NCBI GenBank assembly: GCA_009829735.1
Contig: CM020620.1
Location: 15,101,186 to 15,165,185, forward strand
DNA length: 64,000 nt
From: Pyropia yezoensis
Taxonomy: Eukaryota > Rhodophyta > Bangiophyceae > Bangiales > Bangiaceae
Direction of reading: 5' to 3'
Both the position numbers and the translations under genes were made by a program. This document shows positions 55,042-64,000 of the stretch, in pieces. Under the pieces are notes generated by a model. That model had not been told where the DNA came from. It ran no database searches and saw only the letters and a program-made list of their open reading frames with translations. How positions within the stretch are numbered: the stretch's first letter is position 1; every line of letters starts with the position of its first letter.

Positions 55042-55872
55042 TGTAAGGATCCGGCCCTTTCTTGATCCAATTCGGTCGTCAAGCCACTGATGTCATGCTA
55101 ATTACATCCGTACTTGATCCGTGATCTTCTTCGGACCGCATCCTGTGGATTCTAGATTCTTCCGAAAGGTTCGAACGCCTTCCGGATGAATCTTGAATCT
55201 CCCAAAGATCTTCCACGAATATACGTTAACACGTGGCAGGATGCGTGGCTTACAGTGGCCCTGGGACCCCTCCAGAGGGCCCATTATGGAAGGCCAATAA
55301 TGGTGCTGGAATTGCCATAGCTCGACGGGAACCAATAGTATCGCATATCCCGTTTCCAGCCTCTGGGACAACGTTCGGGAGCGTGTAACGGGCTTACCAA
55401 TAGTATGCAAGAACGATCTTGCAAGTAGCCCACCCCCTCAGATTGACCCTTCTGAGAGGGGGGTGTGCCCCGACGAGTGCTGACCTGCGTTTTCGGACCA
55501 CCTGGTGTGGCAAACAAGGGGGACTACGCCAAGGGCCCTGTGAGCGACCCGAGGGGTGTGCCACAGGGTATAAAAGCGTGCGTGCCTGCGACCGAGGGTG
55601 GAGAACGGAGGGAGGGCTCAAGCCCATCAACATAAACACCTTTGAACCCTAGAACCTGAGAACGACCGACGTCAAGCTCATCCCCTTCGCACCGGTCTTC
55701 TTCGCGGACGTCTTCTTCGCGCGCACGTGTTGCGCGCGACCGACCGACACCGAGTAGGTTATCCGCTGTCGTACCGCGCGTGCGTTGAGGGTGGGCGTAC
55801 GGTGGCGAGCGAGGGACCGTGCGAGCACGAGTGTGCGGTCGCGGACGGCGCTTCGCTGCGCTTCACCTTACA
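55042..55872 (+). repeat. 5' LTR of C-2
   Basis: 831 bp with a TATAAAA box at 55,569-55,575. It has a 19-bp near-palindrome (55,719-55,737) centred on CACGTG (55,724-55,729), an E-box-type site, in the region downstream of the presumed transcription start. Confidence 0.95.
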
Positions 55873-56714
55873 TTTGGTAGCTTCAGATAGCTTCCTACCC
55901 TGCGTGCGTGGGTGCGTGCATGCGCCGCCGATACCGAGCGCTTTTGCGCGGTAAGGCAGCCTTCGGGCTCGCCGGCCTCTCCCCGGGTCTGTCGCGGGGC
56001 CCCACTGTGTTCGGGTTGGCCTTATACCACTGGGCCATCGTGTCATTCGGGGTGGGTTCTTCCCTCACGGGGCTCCCTTCGTCCCGTCACCCCAGTCAGC
56101 CGTGTGCTGCTGGTGGGGGGGGTCGGTTCGGTTCCAACGGGGCGCACCATCGCGCGCGCGCGGGGCGGGTAACTACTGTGGGTTGACGGTTGGACTCCTC
56201 TGCGACGCGTCTCTGTGCAGGCTTGCTCGGTCCGGGAGGTTCGTGCTCCCTAACTGGACCGGGTCAGTCCCACACAGGGCCGCAGGTGACTGGACTGTGG
56301 ACCTTCCCGGGCTAAGTCTTGGTAAGCTCCCACTCCAGTGGCCTTCCCTAACAAGGGAGTGCACAGCGAGTCTGGTCGTAGCGCTTCAGAGCAGCCTCCC
56401 TTGGTCCAGTGGCCGTGTGCCCGTAACTGGATCAAGGCAGTCTCCTCTGGGACGCGAGAAGCAGGAGCGTTGATCTGACACAGCGAGGGTGCTTGTGTGC
56501 TTATCTCATTACTGTTCTTACCCAGTCACCAGTGGAACCAGAGAACAAGAATACCAAGACTGGGGAGGGGACCCGCTCTGAACCCCCCCGTGTAGCAGAC
56601 GCGGCGGCTGGACGTCGCCTACTTCTTCCGCCTCTTCCTCGTCGCCCTGCCTCGGACCAAGAAAAGGCGGCACCGCACCAAGTGGGCACGATCAAGCTTC
56701 GTACCGCGCGAACC
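55873..56714 (+). other. C-2 leader region
   Basis: It includes a TGGTAGCTTCAGATAGC segment at 55,875 as the likely primer-binding site, then GC-rich leader without a convincing ATG-started frame. It is expected to hold the packaging signal. Confidence 0.5.
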
Positions 56715-56981
56715 ATGGAACGACGCGCCCTTCGTGTGAAGAGCCGTGGCCCGAGTGGGCGGATCGCGAAGCCCAAGTTCAAGTGCGGCTTTTGTCACGT
56801 GACCTGTTACGGCGAATCCAAGTGGCGTGACCACCGGGCCTGTCGCCGGCACAAGAACGAGGTCAACCCTCCTCGTCTCCCTTGTTGTGTGGACTGCAAG
56901 CGCGAGTTTGAGAGTGACGCCCACTACTATCGCCACCTGCGCGGCCTTTCCCACATCAGGACAGTAAATAAGCAGGCCTAA
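56715..56981 (+). CDS. Small protein with two U1-type C2H2 zinc fingers, upstream of gag in C-2
   Basis: From the ATG at 56,715 (MERRALRVK) the frame codes for 88 residues and stops three bases before the gag ATG. Two fingers follow a basic N-terminus: CGFCHVTCYGESKWRDHRAC...H and CVDCKREFESDAHYYRHLRG...H. Both fit C-x2-C-x12-H-x5-H, the spacing of U1/matrin-type fingers known to bind double-stranded RNA or RNA-protein complexes. The frame is open for another 74 codons upstream without an ATG. Its place between leader and gag implies it is translated from the genomic RNA or a spliced form. A role in RNA packaging or nuclear export is a guess. Confidence 0.65.
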   Translation: MERRALRVKSRGPSGRIAKPKFKCGFCHVTCYGESKWRDHRACRRHKNEVNPPRLPCCVDCKREFESDAHYYRHLRGLSHIRTVNKQA

Positions 56982-56984
56982 GCC

Positions 56985-57818
56985 ATGGAGTCCGGGAACG
57001 CCGGCGGTGGAGGCTCTGCAACTGTGACGCCCGAGGCATAGATTCAAATTCCTTTTTATTTTCAAAGCCTATTGGCCGACACGGCGAGACTGAAGGAGCA
57101 GCTGACCGCGACGCAAGCACACGTTGTGCGAGCTCCAAGTGGACCCAATCCGAACAAGCCAAAAACGTTCTCCGGAAAGCTGATGACCGTGGATGCATGG
57201 GTATCCCATATGGACCAGTATCTTGCTTGGACGGATCCAGTCCAAGCCCTGGCCATTGCGAAGACTTATCTTCAAGGTGAGGCGTTTGCATGGTACCAGT
57301 CTTATGCGGCCTCGAGCGCTGTAGCGGATTGGCCAAGTCTTCGCGATGCCATGACGCATCGGTTTAACCGCGTGAACAAGGAACAAGCGGCGCGGAACCT
57401 CCTGCACAAGTGGCGGCAGATCAAGGACGTGACGACGTACAACAAGACTTTCCAGTCCATTGTCCTGGACATCCCGAGCATCACCGTGCCCGAGAAGATT
57501 GATCGGTACAGCCGTGGACTCAAGTCGTACATCTGGGAAGTGCTGTGCACCAAGCAGTACGAATCTGTGGAGACTCTCATGCTGGATGCGCTGAAGGTGG
57601 AAGGGGCGAAACGCGGAAGCTATCGTAGCAGCGCTCAAAGCTACGCGTACCAGGCAGCAGCATCGAAGGCCGAGTCGACTCCGATGGATATCTCTGCTGT
57701 GCAAGTGACGCGTCTGACCCCCGAGGAGCGAAAGAGATGCATGCGCGACAGACTTTGTCTGCGCTGCCGGGAGAAGGGCCACCTCGCTCGGAGCTGCCCA
57801 AAAGCGAGGCGGAACTGA
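56985..57818 (+). pseudogene. gag: C-2 gag with an early in-frame UAG
   Basis: The ATG at 56,985 (MESGNAGGGGSATVTPEA) is followed by a UAG at 57,039-57,041, after which the same frame is open to 57,816. The Gag core includes KPKTFSGKLMTVDAWVSHM, WYQSYAASSAVADWPSL and the region up to YSRGLKSYIWEV. This is the classical retrotransposon Gag pattern. A zinc knuckle [14 protein letters not shown] (C-x2-C-x4-H-x4-C) is near the C-terminus. The UAG is one change from CAG and is probably a mutation, since no second copy is available to test readthrough. Confidence 0.88.
57797..57803 (+). promoter_or_regulatory. -1 ribosomal frameshift site CCCAAAA (C-2)
   Basis: The gag frame reads TGC CCA AAA just after the zinc knuckle, so C CCA AAA is in the register required for -1 slippage. 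The shifted reading CCC AAA AGC GAG GCG enters pol (PKSEAELRQ). Gag ends five codons later. Confidence 0.8.
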
Positions 57819-60800
57819 GGCAGGATCCGATTGTGGATACGCATCCCGCTCCAGTTCCGGAATTGGCCTTTCAGCGGCCTCATCTCGGTCTGCTGAGTGC
57901 AATCGGGACCGTGAATGAGGAGCGCACTAAGATCCTGTTCGACGACTGCGCGATGATGAATTTTGCATCAACGAAGCTGATTGAGAGACTGCAGATCAAG
58001 ACCATTGCATCAACTGAATATGCGCGGATGCCTGATGGGAAGCTTCACCCGTTGACATCCACTGCGACATCTGTGAGGTTGAAAGTCGGCCGGTACCAAG
58101 AGAACCTGCATTTGGCCGTGTTTCCGCTGACTGAATACGACATCATTCTGGGCAATAAATGGCACGAAGACTTCGACGTGCAGAAGAACTACCGCAAGAA
58201 TAAGGTGACGTTCCGGAAAGGTGGCAAACCTATGTCCATTTGTGCTACCCTGGACGAGTCGAAGACGCTGATAAGCAAGCAGAAGCTGGCCAAGATTCTC
58301 AAGCGGGGCCAACCTGCCTTTGCTATCTTCCTGAGACCCAGCGAGGTGTCTGCTGCGTTGGAGATTAACTTCACGGACGTTCAACACTGGACTGAAGACC
58401 CAAAAATGAAGAAGCTGATACTCGAGTTCAAAGATGTCTTCCCCGACGACCTACCGAAAGGTCTAACTCCTGAGAGAAAGCACCGGTTCAAGATCGATCT
58501 CGTAGACGACGCGGCAGCCCATAAAAAGGGTATCTATCGTCTGTCCGAAGCGGAGTGCGAAGAACTTCTCCGGCAGATTCGCGACCTGCTGGATAAGGGC
58601 TTTATACAAGCAAGCACTTCTTCATGGGGTGCACCGGTACTCTTTGCGGTCAAGAAAGATGGGGGACTCCGTCTTTGCATTGACTACCGGGCACTGAATA
58701 AGCAGACAATCAAGAACTGCTACCCGCTGCCACGTATTGACGACATCTTTGACAACCTTCGCAGCGCCAAGATCTTTTCGACGCTGGATCTCCGGTCTGG
58801 CTATCACCAGATTCGGATGGACCCCGAGTCCATCCCACTGACGGCTTTTCGAACGCGGTATGGGCTGTTCGAGTTCCTTGTTTTACCATTTGGTTCGTGC
58901 AACGCCCCGTCGGCGTTCATGAATCTTATGAACGACGTCCTCCGGCCATACATCGACCGCTTCGTCTGCGCCTACCTGGACGACATCCTGATATACAGCA
59001 AGTCTTTAGACCAGCACCTGTTTCATCTGCGGAATGTGCTTACGACGCTGCGAGAGCACAAGCTGTATGCAAAGCTGTCTAAGTGCGAGTTTGGTTGTAC
59101 ATCCGTCGATTTTCTCGGCCATGTCGTGTCGCCGAATGGCTTTGAGATGGAACACACGAAAACCGAGTCCATCCGGATGTGGCCGACTCCTAGGACCAAG
59201 AAGGATGTGCAGTCTCTCCTGGGCCTTGTCAACTTCTACCGGCGATTTGTACTCGGTATGGCGGAGATTGCTAAACCACTGACGGAGTTGACTGGGAACA
59301 TCGACTTTGCATGGACAAAAGCGCATGAAGATTCTTTCCGCACGCTCAAGGAGCGAGTGGCGAGTGCGCCTGTGCTGCGGCCGTTTGACCGAGACCTGCC
59401 CGTGATTGTGTCCACGGACGCCAGTGGCTGCGCTATAGGGGCTGTTCTAGAACAGGACGACGGTATGGGACGTCGCCCAGTGGCCTCCTTTTCGCAGACA
59501 CTGAACATTCACGAACAGCGGTACACCATACGAGAAAGGGAACTGTTGGCCATTGTTCAGGCTATCAGACACTGGCGGTGTTACCTGCATGGACGATCTT
59601 TTGACGTTCATACCGACCACGAATCCCTTCGCTACCTGAGAACCCAAGACAAGCTGAATGATCGGCAAGTGCGCTGGCTGGAGACGCTGGAGCAATACGA
59701 CTTCCGCATCACGCCTGTGCCTGGACCAAAGAACGTCGTAGCGGATGCCCTCTCGAGGAAGGACGAGAATGTCGGACCTCGAACCGAGGCTGATGCGGAA
59801 CTCTTGAAGCGCGTACTACGCAAGGCGCTACCGAGAACAACCATCAAACCCGAAAAAACCAAAAAACCACGGAAAACCAGAGAACCACGGAAAACCAAAG
59901 AACCACGGAAAACCAAAGAACCACGGAAAACGAAAGAGCCACGGACAATCAAAGAACCAGAGAAAGAACAAGAACCAAGGAGTCCTGGAGAATCACGGAC
60001 TTCCAAGGAACCCAAGAATGGGCTACAAGTGAACAACCTCATGACATTCGAGATGGACCCAGACAAGCTCGCTACGCTCCACAGTGAGTACCATGCGGAC
60101 CCCGAGTTTTCCAAACTCTACGAGAACCCGGTGTTGCCCTACCGTATAGACAAGGGGTTGTTACTCATATGTGACCGCACGTTCATCCCCGCTGGTACTC
60201 ACCGACTTGCTGTACTCCATGACCATCACGATGTGCCAAGCCAAGGGCACATGGGAGTTCGCAAGACAACCAAGAACCTGGTAGATAAGTTCTACTGGAA
60301 GAAGCTGAGACAAGACGTCAAAGAATACGTGCAGACATGTGATCCTTGCCAACGCAATAAGAGCAGAACGGAATCACCTCTGGGTCACCTCCAACCACTA
60401 GAACCACCGAAGGAGCAATGGTCAAGCGTCTCTATGGACTCCATCACACTACTACCCAAGACTGCCCGAGGGCACACTGGTCTGCTGGTCGTCGTCGACC
60501 GACTGTCGAAGATGATACGCCTAGCAGCGACGAAGAGCCGTGCCTCGGCGCCCCACGTGGCCAAGCTGTTCTACGACCACGTGTATAGAAACTTCGGTCT
60601 ACCTGCAAGCATCATAAGCGACCGAGACCCTGTCTTCATGTCCAAGATCTGGAAGGCGCTGATGGATAAGATGGGTGTGCGAATGCGCCCATCGTCAGCG
60701 TACCACCCGCAGACCGATGGACAGACGGAGATCATGAACAAGAAGATCGAAGAAGTGCTGCGCTGCTTTGTCGACCACAATCAATCGAAATGGGACCTGC

Positions 60801-61495
60801 TTCTCACGGACGTGAAAGTGGCGTACAACCAATCCACGAATTCCGTTACGACTCACACGCCGTTTTATCTGGCGTACGGATTCAACCCAAAGACCGTCCC
60901 CTTCGACCTCATTCGGGGAGCGAACGACAAGGTACCTGCTGCAGCGGAATGGCTTTCATCTCTGAGCGCGGCTCACGAGACGGCAACGGACGCGTTCCGT
61001 CAAGCGAATGCCTACCGAGCTGCGGACGCCAATCGATCTCGGCGTACCCGCGACCTGAAGGTCGGCGACTACGTCCTACTAAGCTCCAAGAACCTGAAGC
61101 CTGAGTCATATCAAGGGGCGCGCAAGCTGATGCCCAAGTACTCGGGACCCTACCGCATCACGGAGGCTGCTACTCCGGTGACCTTCGGACTGGACTTGCC
61201 CACCACTGTCCTGGAACGCAAGGTACACAATGCGTTCCACGCCAGCCTGCTGACGCCTTACAGGGCTGACAAGAACTTCGATCGTCGCCCTGTTCCGGCT
61301 CCACAGGTAGCCCTGACTGACGGCACTGTGGAGTACGAGGTCAACAAGATCCTGCGCTCCCGCAAGCAACGCGGTCGTACGCAGTATCTGGTGTCATGGA
61401 AAGGCTACATTGACGCGGAGAACCAATGGATCTCGGAGGCGGACCTCCATGCTCCTGCTCTACTCCGGGGGTTCCACAAGCGGGGAGCGTCTTGA
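57804..61495 (+). CDS. pol: C-2 pol: protease, reverse transcriptase, RNase H, integrase, chromodomain
   Basis: An unbroken frame of about 1,230 codons follows the shift. The protease region has [12 protein letters not shown] where D-S/T-G-A is usual. Reverse transcriptase shows [23 protein letters not shown] and YLDDILIYS (about 58,976). RNase H has [20 protein letters not shown] and HTDHESL. A Lys/Pro/Arg/Glu tandem-repeat linker (59,850-60,000) separates it from integrase. Integrase has a zinc-binding GHMGVRKT and CDPCQRN, then [18 protein letters not shown] and DGQTEIMN supplying D, D and E. A C-terminal [15 protein letters not shown] segment and a chromodomain ([21 protein letters not shown]) end at 61,495. 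Apart from the protease site, nothing looks inactivated. Confidence 0.94.
59850..60005 (+). repeat. In-frame 18/21-bp repeats coding for KEPRKT units in C-2 pol
   Basis: Tandem units based on AAAGAACCACGGAAAACC give about six KEPRKT-like hexapeptides followed by degenerate ones. They sit between RNase H and integrase, where the polyprotein would normally be cleaved. Confidence 0.85.
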
Positions 61496-61506
61496 GGGGG
61501 GGGAGA

Positions 61507-62337
61507 TGTAAGGGTTCGACCCTTTCTGAATCCAATTCGGTCGTCAAGCCACTGATGTCATGCTAATTACATCCGTACTTGATCCGTGATCTTCTTCGGA
61601 CCGCATCCTGTGGATTCTAGATTCTTCCGAAAGGTTCGAACGCCTTCCGGATGAATCTTGAATCTCCCAAAGATCTTCCACGAATATACGTTAACACGTG
61701 GCAGGATGCGTGGCTTACAGTGGCCCTGGGACCCCTCCAGAGGGCCCATTATGGAAGGCCAATAATGGTGCTGGAATTGCCATAGCTCGACGGGAACCAA
61801 TAGTATCGCATATCCCGTTTCCAGCCTCTGGAACAACGTTCGGGAGCGTGTAACGGGCTTACCAATAGTATGCAAGAACGATCTTGCAAGTAGCCCACCC
61901 CCTCAGATTGACCCTTCTGAGAGGGGGGTGTGCCCCGACGAGTGCTGACCTGCGTTTTCGGACCACCTGGTGTGGCAAACAAGAGGGACTACGCCAAGGG
62001 CCCTGTGAGCGACCCGAGGGGTGTGCCACAGGGTATAAAAGCGTGCGTGCCTGCGACCGAGGGTGGAGAACGGAGGGAGGGCTCAAGCCCATCGACATAA
62101 ACACCTTTGAACCCTAGAACCCGAGAACGACCGACGTCAAGCTCATCCCCTTCGCACCCGTCTTCTTCGCGGACGTCTTCTTCGCGCGCACGTGTTGCGC
62201 GCGACCGACCGACACCGAGTAGGTTATCCGCCGTCGTACCGCGCGTGCGTTGAGGGTGGGCATAGGATGGCGAGCGAGGGACCGTGCGAGCACGAGTGTG
62301 CGATCGCGGACGGCGCTTCGCTGCGCTTCACCTTACA
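61507..62337 (+). repeat. 3' LTR of C-2
   Basis: 831 bp, TGTAAGGGTTCG...CCTTACA, preceded by the polypurine tract GAGGGGGGGGAGA. Its TATAAAA is at 62,034-62,040. It is followed at once by the duplicated target GTGGG. Confidence 0.95.
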
Positions 62338-64000
62338 GTGGGACCCCACGGAAGGGGCTCCACCGTAAAACCGGCGGGACTCCGCCCGGAGACGGGACAC
62401 CTCACGCTCCCAACCCGTAGAGTCCCACTCTCGGGGACGACGGCCATGACTCACCGGTATCGGGTTAGAGAATCACGGGGCCAAGACCTGGAAAGGGTCA
62501 TGGATAACCACGGGAATACCCAGGTCAGGAACAGCCTCGGTGGACGCCCACCCACGGTGACTGGGCTCACCCGGCTGAGTACGCCGGATGCGCAACGAGT
62601 GACGAGGCAAGGTGGCAGCCCCAGCCTGCGGATCCCGGTACGAGGGAAGGGTCAACACCCCAGCCCAGTTCATGGCATCGTGAACGGCCAGGAGGGCCTC
62701 GAACTCCCGGGCCAACCCGGTCTTGGCAGCTATCATGTCCACGCCTAGCTGCCCGATATGCCGACGGACACCCATTGAAAGATGAAACAGCCGCCCCTGC
62801 CGACGGACGGACAGCAAGGAGGAGGAAGCGTGCCCGAGGGTAACCTCGAGGGTGAAGGTCCCCTGCAACGGGTGGACCGGCCGGGAGGCCAACACAATAC
62901 CGAAGTATCGGAGACAGGAGCCGGCATCAACCCGGAAAGCCGGGGCGGGCTCCCACCCCTCCTGCCATAGAGGCGGGCGCACTGGAGTGTACACCGGCGC
63001 GCGACCGTTACCGGTCTGTAACGCACACGTTACATCGGTGCGGAACGCATCCGCCATGACACCATGGTTGCGTCGCCAGCTCGACGCCGACTTCAGCCCC
63101 GCCATGGGCGGGTACGGAGCCGTCAGCGTTAGATACGGGGATACCCCCGGGAAGTACTTAAACCCGGGATACCGGCCGGTATCGGCCACCGTCTGCCCGA
63201 ACGCCACAGGAGCCTCCGCAGCCGCAACCCCCCGAGCACTAGCCGGGTATTCAACCTCCCGCGGCAACGCGGGGGCAACCAAGTCGCATATCCCGAAGGC
63301 GGGGTTGAGAAAGACTTTACCCCGCCCCACCCGGGTGCGCCAGAGCTGCGCATGCCGGTCGTTTGGCTGATTCAGGATCAAATGATGCTCCACCCGGACC
63401 GCATTCGGCTGGTTGACCAGCCGCGCCAACTCCCGCTCCCAACTCGGGTCCAACTTGATACGCCGGGAGGACCCTCCACGGTGGCTCGGTGGGTGGAAGT
63501 CCACCCGCATCCGCCCAGCGGAGTCCATGGACTCTTGTACGGTGAGGCCTCGGACCCGAGCCACCAAGTCGGTCACCGACATAGAGGGGTGGCCCGCCAC
63601 CAAGGCGACGCCGTCACCCAGCGGGGCAACCCGGGCGGGCCCAGGAAGAATCAGCGGCGCCGGGGGAAGCCCCACCGGCAGATGGGCCGGCGCCGCAGGC
63701 GCACGGGGGCGAGGAGGAAGAAGAAGGGCGGGCGCCCGCCCGGAGTAGCTCCCGGAGTCCACCGCCCTCGGGGTAGACGCGTCTCGACCACCGGTCGCCC
63801 GCGGAACCGCGGGAAGAGCACCGTCGCCACCCGGGCCCGACGAAGACACAACGGGGACGGAGGGGGTAGACCCGTCAACCACCCCCGCAGACGGACCACC
63901 AACCGGACGGGAACCCGCGCCGTCTTGACCGGCCGTCCCGGCCGGGGAGCCGCCACGACCGTCGGAAGCGGCGGCTGCACCTTCTTGAGGTAGAGCCACG
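62338..64000 (-). pseudogene. B-2 antisense gene, N-terminal and middle part (runs off the window)
   Basis: This is the continuation of 54,623-55,041 across C-2. The frame is open from the window edge to a UGA at 62,473-62,475, where the B-3 copy has Trp (VLAPWFGN). It then reads on in the same frame to the C-2 LTR. Here the N-terminal Pro/Ala/Gly region and the middle region are in one frame (PAVPRATGGRDAS through VDSGSYSGRAP), which shows that the frame change in the B-3 copy near 49,680 is a mutation. Middle-region landmarks match B-3 with scattered substitutions. Confidence 0.85.

Larger units (their letters stand above)
55042..62337 (+). mobile_element. Ty3/gypsy LTR retrotransposon C-2 (chromovirus), nearly intact
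   Basis: A 7,296-bp element with 831-bp LTRs (TGTAAG...CTTACA) and a perfect 5-bp target duplication GTGGG at 55,037-55,041 and 62,338-62,342. The order is: LTR, primer site (TGG-led sequence at 55,875), 600-bp leader, small zinc-finger gene, gag, -1 frameshift, pol with chromodomain, polypurine tract (61,494-61,506) and LTR. By eye the LTRs differ at about 16 positions (near 98% identity), so the insertion is fairly recent. The only obvious lesion is a UAG near the start of gag. It carries no antisense gene. Confidence 0.96.

Noticed and set aside
57069-57902. Minus-strand 277-codon frame opposite C-2 gag
   Set aside because: It overlaps gag and the start of pol with no recognisable protein pattern; it mirrors gag codon bias. 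C-2 has no gap between pol and the 3' LTR for an antisense gene.

Overview
The window is eukaryotic, not prokaryotic. It is dominated by chromodomain-bearing Ty3/gypsy LTR retrotransposons nested in one another. Between them lie a hAT transposase remnant, a possible CACTA-type remnant, a degenerate nuclear large-subunit rRNA gene with intron-like insertions, a WD40 gene fragment, and a very GC-rich block of poly-C and CCG repeats. No intact single-copy host gene is visible. High GC, poly-C tracts and introns in rDNA would suit a GC-rich alga such as a bangiophyte red alga. That placement is an inference; the sequence does not prove it.

Layout. 1-2,417: degraded tail of a family A retroelement (A-1). 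2,706-6,130: GC-rich low-complexity DNA. 6,317-7,619: hAT transposase remnant. 7,620-17,273: nearly complete family A element (A-2, minus strand, 572/573-bp LTRs). 17,274-18,795: 3' end of a family C element (C-1). 18,796-22,930: broken open reading frames, including a protein with 32-residue repeats and a WD40 fragment. 23,013-23,465: a 17-bp minisatellite. About 24,300-28,540: degenerate rDNA, with certain LSU sequence from 25,576. 29,177-64,000: family B elements. B-1 (29,177-35,185) lacks gag, protease and reverse transcriptase. B-2 is split into three pieces (35,186-36,516; 51,151-55,041; 62,338-64,000). B-3 (36,517-51,150) sits inside B-2 and carries a 3,924-bp tandem duplication of LTR-gag-protease. 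Element C-2 (55,042-62,337, 831-bp LTRs, target duplication GTGGG) sits inside the antisense gene of B-2.

How the genes work together. Each family encodes Gag with a CCHC zinc knuckle, then protease, reverse transcriptase, RNase H, integrase and a chromodomain in a -1 frame. Canonical -1 slippery heptamers lie at the gag end in all three: GGGAAAC in A and B, CCCAAAA in C. A and B appear to prime reverse transcription from the same tRNA. The most unusual feature is that A and B both carry a long extra open reading frame on the opposite strand, between pol and the 3' LTR, coding for proteins I do not recognise. Family C instead carries a small gene with two U1-type zinc fingers upstream of gag.
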